Source: Candidatus Brocadiaceae bacterium (lineage in GTDB: Bacteria > Planctomycetota > Brocadiia > SM23-32). Taken from it: 8,229 bases of DNA. The DNA is taken from NCBI GenBank assembly GCA_030615435.1, contig JAUWZH010000107.1, positions 1 through 8,229 of the forward strand. The letters are read 5' to 3'. Shown here one piece after another: positions 1 to 5,448 of this stretch; within the stretch, counting starts at the first letter, position 1, and every line of letters starts with the position of its first letter. Made by a program: the position numbers and the translations under genes. A model generated the notes under the pieces. The model saw only the letters and a list, made by a program, of their open reading frames with translations, did not search any database and was not told the origin of the DNA.

Positions 1-1
1 G

Positions 2-613
2 TGGGACAGAACCGACCGGGAGATGGTGGAGGCGGGCTTCGAGATCCGCGACGCACAAGGCGTGGTGAAGCAGTTCGGCACGGACCATCTGCCGCCCCGC
101 CGGCGCTACATGAGCCGAATCGAGACCGCCGGGCAGGTGGGAAGCCTCATCAGTCGCATCCTCGGTCAGTACAGCGACGCCGTCGTCAGCCTCTCGGTGC
201 TGAAAGACCACGACCTTTCCGGCGTCTCGATGGCGATGAAGAACTTCTTCGGCGCCATTCACAATCCGAACAAGTACCACGACAACCACTGCGATCCATA
301 CATCGCGCAGCTCATGACGCACCGCTACATCTGCGAGCGGCTTCGACTGGTGGTCACGGACGGCACGCTCGCCCAGGCGCACGGAGGCCCCGCCTACATG
401 CCGCCCTATGCCTGGCACTGGAACGGCCTGATCGTGGCGGCAGACCCCGTCGCCGCAGACGCGACGGGCACGCAGGTCATCGAGGAGCGTCGCCGGGAGC
501 TCGGCCTGCCCACCCTCACGGATGCCGGGCGCCCTCCCGCCTACATCCGCACGGCTCAGCGATTGGGGGTCGGATTTGCAGCGAGAGACCGGATAGAACT
601 GATCGAGATTTGA
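2..613 (+). CDS. DUF362 domain-containing protein (C-terminal part, 5' end outside the window)
   Basis: The reading frame is open from the first bases and stops at TGA 611-613, so only the last 203 residues are seen. The fragment carries the conserved core of DUF362: an S-D-A-V-V strand, then KDHDLSG at fragment residues 68-74, and AMKNFFG at 78-84 followed by a Tyr-His pair. Further on is an ADPVAAD segment at about 147-153, which in this family precedes a helix. The biochemical role of DUF362 is not established; some members are fused to ferredoxin-type Fe-S domains or carry Tat signals, but no cysteine cluster is visible here and the N-terminus is missing. The gene converges on the LptF/G-family gene with only 30 bp between the stops. 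The family call is firm; the function is unknown. An internal ATG at 23 is an unlikely start because the homologous frame continues upstream of it. Confidence 0.85.
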   Translation, partial: WDRTDREMVEAGFEIRDAQGVVKQFGTDHLPPRRRYMSRIETAGQVGSLISRILGQYSDAVVSLSVLKDHDLSGVSMAMKNFFGAIHNPNKYHDNHCDPYIAQLMTHRYICERLRLVVTDGTLAQAHGGPAYMPPYAWHWNGLIVAADPVAADATGTQVIEERRRELGLPTLTDAGRPPAYIRTAQRLGVGFAARDRIELIEI

Positions 614-638
614 AGGCCCGATGGGGACCAGGGGGCCT
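614..638. terminator. possible bidirectional terminator hairpin between convergent genes
   Basis: AGGCCC at 614-619 and GGGCCT at 633-638 are perfect 6-bp inverted arms around a 13-nt loop, placed just after the DUF362 stop and just before the stop of the convergent permease gene. No T-run follows on either strand, so an intrinsic terminator is only suggested by position and pairing. Confidence 0.3.
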
Positions 639-643
639 GCGAG

Positions 644-2251
644 CTACTTCCGCATCACCGCCGCGGTCATCAGAAGACCTATGAACAGCGTGATTGCATT
701 CCCGCCCCACATGGCGGGCGCCACGGCGAGCAGGCCCGCCTTCGCAGCGATCTGCCCGGTGATAAGAAGAGGGTAAAACACCAGCAGCATGATGGCGAAC
801 CCGATGCCGAAGCCCACGATGGAACTGCGCCTGTGCGTCATGATGCCGAGGGGAATGCCGATCGTGGCGAACACGAGAACGGCCGTTGCGAGGGCGAGGC
901 GTTTGTGGATGCGGACCTTGACTTCCCTCAGGTCTTTCTGGGCTGCGGCCATGCGGCGCAGCTCCTTCGACTTTTCCCGGCGCTTGTCGAGGGCCTCCAG
1001 CTCTTCGCGCAACACGTCCGCTTCCTGCTGGATTTCCTCGGCCTTGCGCTTGTCCCTGTGTATCTCTCTGGCCTCGTCCTCGATCTTAGCCTCGGCCTCT
1101 TCGCTTTGCACCCTCAGGGCCTCGAGCTTGCTCGTGGTCTCCCTGACACTTTTCTGAAGCTCGGCGATGCGGTCGTAGTCGGCCCCCTCGTCGCCTGATT
1201 CTTCCTGCAGCTTCTCGATCTCGGTCAAACAGGAGGCCCGTTCGGTTATCAGCGTTTTGCGCCTTTCTTTGGCGAACCGAAGTTCCTCGCGCTTCTGCTC
1301 GATGGTGTGTTCGTGGACGCGCCGCTTGTCCTCGCGCAGTCTCCTGAGCTTCTGGAGTTCGTCGTCCAGGTCCTCCTGCAATCCCGCCCTCTGGGCGTTG
1401 AGATTCTCGATGTGGTGGCGCGCCTGACGGCCCGCCTCACCGGGATTGACAAGAAGCCGGGGATGTTTACTGACTTCCCCTTCAAGTTCCTCGAGCCTCC
1501 TGAGCAGTCCTTTCACAGGGAGGTGTTCCAACTCTGCAGAGATGTCCCCCGGGTCGGGCGCGACGAGGGACAGAGTAACTTGGGGCGCCTTCAAGGGGCC
1601 CCCGAGCTCGCCCCCGCCCAACCGAGTCAGCGCACAGTCCCGAAGCGTCAGTACGAACTCGCTGCGCTCGGGGTCGGGCCGAATCGTTCCTTCGCCGGCG
1701 ATGATAATGGTCCTGGGGAGGCCCGCCGACGTGTCAACGATGAGCACGTCGATCATGCGCCCATCTCGGTAATCCTCGTAGCGAATCGTGCAGGGGTAAA
1801 TCGAGAACTGCCTCTGGGCGCTCAGCGCGACCCTGTCGAGCAATATCTGCTTCAAGGCTTCGTATCTGAGCATCTCGATCCTCAGGCTGGCAAGCGGCAC
1901 CGTGTTGAAATGGGAGTAGGCCGCAAGGCCGCTCAACAGCACGCCCAGCGCGTAAACCGGCATCATCACGTGGAACAGGTGAACCCCTCCGCATTGCATC
2001 GCCACGATCTCGTTGTCGGCCGAGAGTCGCCCGAACGCTATGATGACGGCCGTCAGGAAAGCCGGCGGCAACACCCAGGGTATGGAGATGCTGGCGATGT
2101 GCCGGGGAAGGCCGCGAAGACGCGTCACGTCCAGGCCTTCGTGCAAGAGCTGAACGCAGGACCCCAACACCATGATAAGCATCAGGGCCAGGAAGGCAGG
2201 CACAAGGGCCTTGAGGACCTCTTTCAAGACGTATCTCTGGAACTTGCTCAA
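644..2251 (-). CDS. LptF/LptG-family (YjgP/YjgQ) lipopolysaccharide export permease with large coiled-coil insertion
   Basis: LptF and LptG form the membrane part of the LptB2FG ABC transporter, which extracts LPS from the inner membrane and passes it to the periplasmic Lpt bridge. This protein is 535 aa against about 360 usual for the family. Residues 1-115 hold the N-terminal membrane segments (about 16-36, 53-73, 95-112) and the family-like RLSADNEIVAMQCGG stretch (75-89). Residues about 140-235 form the periplasmic beta domain. Residues about 245-447 are a charged heptad-like coiled coil. Residues 448-535 carry the conserved HKR start of the C-terminal half and the last three membrane segments. 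I chose the TTG start at 2251 because GGGAGG (2257-2262) lies 5 nt upstream and MSKFQRYVLKEVLK fits the family N-terminus. The GTG at 2296 would add 15 polar residues and sits almost at the predicted transcription start. The gene appears monocistronic with no second lptF/G beside it. LptF and LptG cannot be told apart here. Confidence 0.88.
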   Translation of the reverse strand: MSKFQRYVLKEVLKALVPAFLALMLIMVLGSCVQLLHEGLDVTRLRGLPRHIASISIPWVLPPAFLTAVIIAFGRLSADNEIVAMQCGGVHLFHVMMPVYALGVLLSGLAAYSHFNTVPLASLRIEMLRYEALKQILLDRVALSAQRQFSIYPCTIRYEDYRDGRMIDVLIVDTSAGLPRTIIIAGEGTIRPDPERSEFVLTLRDCALTRLGGGELGGPLKAPQVTLSLVAPDPGDISAELEHLPVKGLLRRLEELEGEVSKHPRLLVNPGEAGRQARHHIENLNAQRAGLQEDLDDELQKLRRLREDKRRVHEHTIEQKREELRFAKERRKTLITERASCLTEIEKLQEESGDEGADYDRIAELQKSVRETTSKLEALRVQSEEAEAKIEDEAREIHRDKRKAEEIQQEADVLREELEALDKRREKSKELRRMAAAQKDLREVKVRIHKRLALATAVLVFATIGIPLGIMTHRRSSIVGFGIGFAIMLLVFYPLLITGQIAAKAGLLAVAPAMWGGNAITLFIGLLMTAAVMRK

Positions 2252-2305
2252 GGCTTCCTCCCGGCCCTGAAGACACCCGCCCTGCTGTCGCCGCACGATG
2301 ACACT

Positions 2306-2334
2306 ATCTTACCGCGATGAGCCTGCCTGGACAA
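2306..2334 (-). promoter_or_regulatory. candidate sigma-70-type promoter for the LptF/G-family gene
   Basis: Read on the - strand, TTGTCC (2334-2329) and TAAGAT (2311-2306) are separated by exactly 17 nt, each matching 4 of 6 consensus bases. The start of transcription would fall near 2299, giving a leader of about 48 nt before the TTG start at 2251. This spacing supports the TTG start over the GTG at 2296. Confidence 0.4.
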
Positions 2335-2341
2335 ATCCAGG
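2326..2341. repeat. perfect 6-bp dyad overlapping the permease-gene -35 box (candidate operator)
   Basis: CCTGGA (2326-2331) and TCCAGG (2336-2341) are perfect inverted arms around CAAA. The dyad covers the proposed -35 hexamer of the divergent permease gene, and no T-run follows, so an operator fits better than a terminator. No regulator can be named from the site. Confidence 0.35.
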
Positions 2342-2422
2342 GCCCGAAGGGGCCGAAGGAAAGCGCGGCGGCACTTCTGGTTGCAGGGGGAAGTATGATA
2401 TGCTCAAATTGTGACATGGCGC

Positions 2423-2498
2423 GGAGGACACGTGCGGTTGTGCCTGTCAGATGCGCATGGCAATCCAGGATTCTTTCCTTCAAATGAGCGGAGCATGA
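2423..2498 (+). promoter_or_regulatory. translation initiation region of rnfB, with alternative starts and a possible coupled leader peptide
   Basis: A strong Shine-Dalgarno GGAGG sits at 2423-2427, far upstream of the family-consistent ATG at 2495. It is 4 nt from an in-frame GTG (2432) and 10 nt from an in-frame TTG (2438), which would add 21 or 19 residues to RnfB. In another frame, an ATG at 2451 opens a 15-codon reading frame whose TGA (2496-2498) overlaps the rnfB ATG as ATGA, an arrangement typical of translational coupling. This leader ATG has no good ribosome binding site of its own. The -10-like TATGAT at 2394-2399 lacks a convincing -35, so no rnfB promoter is called. Confidence 0.3.
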
Positions 2499-3340
2499 CG
2501 ATCGTCCTGACGGCGACGGTGGCCATGGTGGTGCTTGGAGTCGTGTTTGCGGCATGTCTGGCCCTGGCTTCCCGGTTCTTCGCGGTGGCGGAAGACGAGC
2601 GCGTTGCGCCCGTCCTGGAGGCGCTGTCCGGAGCCAACTGCGGGGCCTGCGGCTACGGGGGATGCCGGGCGTACGCCGAGGCGGTGGTCGCCGGGGAGAA
2701 GGTGAACCTATGCACCGCCGGCAGCGATGAGGTGGCCGCCAGAATCGCTTCCATCATGGGCGTGGAGGTGCAGGCGGCAGGCCGCAAGCGTGCCGTGGTC
2801 CATTGCCAGGGCGGCACGAGCCTCTGCACGCAGAGATGCGACTACGAGGGAGAGCAGGACTGCCGCAGCGCTCACCTGACCTCCGGCGGCCCCAAGGCAT
2901 GCCTCTACGGTTGTCTGGGTTTCGGCACCTGTGCAGGGGCCTGCCCCTTCGGGGCCATCACGATGAGCGTGGAGCGGCTGCCGGTCGTTGACCCCGAGAA
3001 GTGCACGGGCTGCGGCGTGTGTATGGAGGTTTGCCCGCGCGATTTGATAAGCCTCCTCGACGTGCGCTACAAGACATATCTGGGCTGTTCGTCGCGCGAT
3101 TCCGGAAAGGCTGTCAGGAACACCTGCAGCGTTGGCTGCATCACGTGCCGACGGTGCGCCAAGGACGACCCCAATGGTGCGATTGTGATGGAGAACGACC
3201 TGCCGGTGCTCGATTACGAGAAGGCGGGCGGTGATTTCTCCGTCGCCGTCGAGGCGTGTCCGATGAACTGCTACGTGGTTGAGGAGCCTGCGCTCGTGTC
3301 CGCTGCGGCCGGGAGCACTCACTCGGGGGAGTCCACCTGA
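2495..3340 (+). CDS. rnfB: RnfB, ferredoxin-type subunit of the Rnf ion-translocating ferredoxin:NAD+ oxidoreductase
   Basis: RnfB is the multi-cluster iron-sulfur subunit by which electrons from ferredoxin enter the membrane Rnf complex. The 281-aa product starts with one membrane helix (about 3-26), then FAVAEDERV. The Fe-S domain GANCGACGYGGC follows, with cysteines 49, 52, 57 and 73. A C104/C123 segment comes next, then a complete two-cluster ferredoxin domain (C136, C140, C146, C150 and C170, C173, C176, C180). A second ferredoxin-like domain lies at about 198-262. There C215, C218, C221 and C255 persist, but the positions expected to bind the other cluster are D225, A244, D247 and V250, with one extra residue before C255. 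I chose ATG 2495 because family members begin directly with the helix; starts at 2432 or 2438 with a better ribosome binding site remain possible. No rnfA, C, D, E or G is adjacent: upstream is a divergent permease gene and downstream a convergent aldolase gene. Confidence 0.93.
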   Translation: MTIVLTATVAMVVLGVVFAACLALASRFFAVAEDERVAPVLEALSGANCGACGYGGCRAYAEAVVAGEKVNLCTAGSDEVAARIASIMGVEVQAAGRKRAVVHCQGGTSLCTQRCDYEGEQDCRSAHLTSGGPKACLYGCLGFGTCAGACPFGAITMSVERLPVVDPEKCTGCGVCMEVCPRDLISLLDVRYKTYLGCSSRDSGKAVRNTCSVGCITCRRCAKDDPNGAIVMENDLPVLDYEKAGGDFSVAVEACPMNCYVVEEPALVSAAAGSTHSGEST

Positions 3341-3380
3341 AGACCTGCCCGAGAGACCGCCGGCGGCGCTCCCGCAGCTC

Positions 3381-4535
3381 TCACCAGGGATCGCTTCGGG
3401 CGTAGCGCTGCTTCATGTCCTCGACGGTCACGTCCTCGACGCTGCTGGCGAGACCGGCAGACCCGAACGCCTCTACGAGAAAGGCCACATGCTGCGCGAT
3501 GCGTTCCTCCATCAAGGCCATCAGGTCCACGAACTCCTGAACGCCGGGCCCATCGGGCGGTTCGCGCAGAAGCTCGAAAGGAGTAACACTCCCCAGGTAT
3601 TCTCGCGGGTCTATGACGTCGAGCTTGGCGTCCAGTGCCTCCTTGACCCCCCTCAGGGTTTCGCACCCGGCCGCCGACGGATTGTCCACGAAGAACCTGC
3701 GCGCGGTGGCCGTGATGACGAGCCGAAGGTCGGTGTCAATGTTGATCTTACGCAGACCAAAGGCGATACCCTCCTTGATCTTCTCCATCGGCACACCCTG
3801 GGCGCCGCGGATGTCGCCGCCGCACTGGTTGATCTCCGCCACAATGTCCTGCGGGATGGTCGAGGACCCGTGACCCACAAGGAAATGGTTGTCGGTCAAG
3901 CCCGCATCGGCCATGTTCCGATAGCTGTCCCGCACCACCTCCGTCTTGAGCTGGGCGATGTTGGCACCCTTGTTCGGACCGTGTGAGGTGCCGTAGGCGA
4001 TCGCAAGGGCATCCGCGTTGGTCTTCTCGAAGAAGGCCGCGACCTTTTCGGGGTCGGCGTAGACGGTCTTCTCAGCGTGGACGTCATCTTCAACGCCGAG
4101 GAGCTGGCCGTATTCGCCTTCCACGCCGACGCCCCGGGGATGGGCGTAAGCGACCATTCCCCGCGTGATGGCGCAGTTCTCCGGGAAGGGCTCTTCGCTG
4201 GCGTCAATCATGATGCCGGTGTAGCCGCTGTCCGCGCACTCCTCGCCCTTCTCGGGGTCCCCGTGGTCGAGGTGCAGGCCCACCGGAAGGCGGTGGTTGC
4301 TCTGTTCCATGGCCCTGCCCAGCATATAGGCGATCTTGTCCGGCCCGCCCTGGAACCTGTTGGCGCCTCTCGAGGCCTGGATGATTGCAGGAGCGTCGCT
4401 TCTGCGAAGCCCTTTCAGCACGCCGGCGGCCTGGCTGTAGAAGTTCACGTTGAAGGCCCCGATCGCGGCGGGATGGTCTGCTTTCTCAGCCGCGGACAGG
4501 AGAGCAGCTATCGGACAAAGCTTGTGATCACTCAT
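3381..4535 (-). CDS. class II (zinc-dependent) fructose-bisphosphate aldolase family; tagatose-bisphosphate activity possible
   Basis: The family catalyses reversible aldol cleavage of a ketose 1,6-bisphosphate into dihydroxyacetone phosphate and glyceraldehyde 3-phosphate in the cytoplasm. The 384-aa product shows GLHLDHGDP (86-94), where D90 would be the catalytic aspartate and H91 a zinc ligand. VEGEYGQLLGVEDD (138-151) follows, then YGTSHGPNKG (181-190) with zinc ligand H185, and GHGSST (221-226) with zinc ligand H222. KINIDTDLR (263-271) binds substrate phosphate. A C-terminal helical tail runs from about 315 to 384. The ATG at 4535 is preceded by GAGGA (4542-4546) at good spacing, and MSDHKLCPIAALLSAAEK fits the family start; the frame upstream of it has no family similarity. 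It is the third gene of the GH42-nucleotidyltransferase-aldolase series, with a possible promoter of its own. Next to a beta-galactosidase it may act on tagatose bisphosphate; sequence alone does not settle the substrate. Confidence 0.92.
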   Translation of the reverse strand: MSDHKLCPIAALLSAAEKADHPAAIGAFNVNFYSQAAGVLKGLRRSDAPAIIQASRGANRFQGGPDKIAYMLGRAMEQSNHRLPVGLHLDHGDPEKGEECADSGYTGIMIDASEEPFPENCAITRGMVAYAHPRGVGVEGEYGQLLGVEDDVHAEKTVYADPEKVAAFFEKTNADALAIAYGTSHGPNKGANIAQLKTEVVRDSYRNMADAGLTDNHFLVGHGSSTIPQDIVAEINQCGGDIRGAQGVPMEKIKEGIAFGLRKINIDTDLRLVITATARRFFVDNPSAAGCETLRGVKEALDAKLDVIDPREYLGSVTPFELLREPPDGPGVQEFVDLMALMEERIAQHVAFLVEAFGSAGLASSVEDVTVEDMKQRYARSDPW

Positions 4536-4551
4536 CTTCAATCCTCGCACA

Positions 4552-4647
4552 TCAATCTCTAAAGGGCACGACCATCGAGAAGAAATCGTGCGGGGGGGGT
4601 ACTTCCCAGACACGGAGGCCCTGTATCGTATCGCCGAGCATCGCCAT
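4552..4647 (-). CDS. very small ORF (31 codons) between the nucleotidyltransferase and aldolase genes; doubtful
   Basis: An ATG begins one base after the nucleotidyltransferase stop (TGA C ATG), and the frame ends at 4552, 17 bp before the aldolase ATG. The product begins MAMLGDTIQGLRVWEV and ends in a hydrophobic-acidic tail (FFSMVVPFRD). By hand count 21 of 30 codons end in G or C, compatible with coding but not decisive. No clear Shine-Dalgarno lies at the right distance, and a candidate promoter for the aldolase gene overlaps the start. I recognise no family. It may be no more than leader sequence. Confidence 0.2.
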   Translation of the reverse strand: MAMLGDTIQGLRVWEVPPPHDFFSMVVPFRD

Positions 4648-4652
4648 GTCAA
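4625..4652 (-). promoter_or_regulatory. candidate internal promoter for the aldolase gene
   Basis: On the - strand a perfect TTGACA (4652-4647) overlaps the stop codon of the nucleotidyltransferase gene. It is followed after 16 nt by TACGAT (4630-4625), matching 4 of 6 bases of the -10 consensus. Transcription would start near 4618, giving a leader of about 80 nt. This would explain the 113-bp gap before the aldolase gene and allow it to be expressed without the GH42 gene. Confidence 0.45.
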
Positions 4653-5413
4653 ACGAAACCGCGCCCTTCGCTCCGACCTTCGAACTCGCGACATATGGCC
4701 CGGTAGCTTTCCAGCGTGCCGATATCGCGCACAACCTCCTCTATCACCAGGGCGTAGACGGGGCTTCGATGCGCCAGCCACGCAATGAAGTGGCCGGGGG
4801 CGTCGGGATTGTTGCCTTCCTCCAGATAGAGGTGCACGAGCGGGGCGGCCTCGGGCGAGTAAACATAGAAAGGCGGAACGGCGAGGTCGCTCTTCGGGTG
4901 TTTCGGTTTCTCCTCGAATTCAACGACCCGTCCGCTCTCATCCAGCGTGACGACCCCCATGCGGGTCAGCCGCCTTCGGTCCTCCAGCCGGGAGGCGAAG
5001 ATCGCACTGGCCCCGTGCGACCGCGCGAAGGGTATGATCTCTGTGACGTCGAACCGGGCCATGTTGTCGGTCCCGAGCACGTAGAGGCCCTCATCGGCGC
5101 GCACGCCGGCCTCGTTGAGAACGAAACGGACGTCTCCGATGGCGCCGAGACGCGTCTCGTTGGACTCTGTGCCGTCGTCAAAGACCTCAATCGGCTTGCC
5201 GGGCCGACGCCCGTCCGCCCACCTCTTGAAGTGGCCGGCGAACCTGGTGTTGGTGACCAGGAACATGCGCCGGATCTCGTCTGAGGCTTCGAGCGCGTCC
5301 ACGATGTGGTCCAGGATCGGCCTCCCCCCCACCGGCAGAAGGGCCTTCGGGCGGTCGAGCGTGAGGGGATAAAGCCGCGTGCCGTACCCACCGGCCAGCA
5401 GGATTGCATCCAC
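4649..5413 (-). CDS. sugar-phosphate nucleotidyltransferase (NTP_transferase family)
   Basis: The family couples a sugar 1-phosphate to a nucleoside triphosphate, making a nucleotide sugar and pyrophosphate in the cytoplasm. The 254-aa product opens with the signature loop LLAGGYGTRLYPLTLDRPKA (5-24); K23 is the usual active-site lysine. LLPVGGRPILDHIVDAL follows (25-41). TESNETRLGAIGD is at 82-94, the metal-binding aspartate is probably D116 in VLGTDNM (112-118), and later come FEEKPKHPKS and a C-terminal DIGTLESY. The usual minimal single-domain form is about 230-260 aa, so it is complete. I chose the GTG at 5413: GGGGGGTGA just upstream resembles the full anti-Shine-Dalgarno complement and gives MDAILLAGG. 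The GTG at 5422 would lie inside that ribosome binding site. The gene starts 35 bp after the GH42 stop and is probably cotranscribed. The nucleotide (dTTP, UTP, GTP, CTP) and the sugar cannot be read from the sequence. Confidence 0.88.
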   Translation of the reverse strand: MDAILLAGGYGTRLYPLTLDRPKALLPVGGRPILDHIVDALEASDEIRRMFLVTNTRFAGHFKRWADGRRPGKPIEVFDDGTESNETRLGAIGDVRFVLNEAGVRADEGLYVLGTDNMARFDVTEIIPFARSHGASAIFASRLEDRRRLTRMGVVTLDESGRVVEFEEKPKHPKSDLAVPPFYVYSPEAAPLVHLYLEEGNNPDAPGHFIAWLAHRSPVYALVIEEVVRDIGTLESYRAICREFEGRSEGRGFV

Positions 5414-5448
5414 TGTGGTCACCCCCCGGGACTGGACTGAGGGCAGGT

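Noticed and set aside
2252..2296. GTG start at 2296 for the permease gene.
   Set aside because: It adds 15 polar residues not seen in the family, would leave almost no leader after the proposed promoter, and is less well placed than the TTG with GGGAGG 5 nt upstream.
1307..2320. A 337-codon open frame on the + strand.
   Set aside because: It is antisense to the LptF/G-family gene, whose membrane segments and motifs are unambiguous; the + strand product has no domain-like pattern.
2341..2360. Imperfect tandem GGCCCGAAGG / GGCCGAAGGA.
   Set aside because: Only two short, unequal units in GC-rich intergenic DNA; no functional context visible.
3351..3382. Inverted GAGAG/CTCTC arms around a CCGCCGGCGG palindrome between the rnfB and aldolase stops.
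   Set aside because: The arms are only 5 bp and enclose 22 bases, and there is no T-run on either strand, so a terminator cannot be supported beyond position.
4536..4781. An 82-residue N-terminal extension of the aldolase.
   Set aside because: It is low-complexity Arg-rich translation overlapping the nucleotidyltransferase gene out of frame; the ATG at 4535 has a good ribosome binding site and fits the family.
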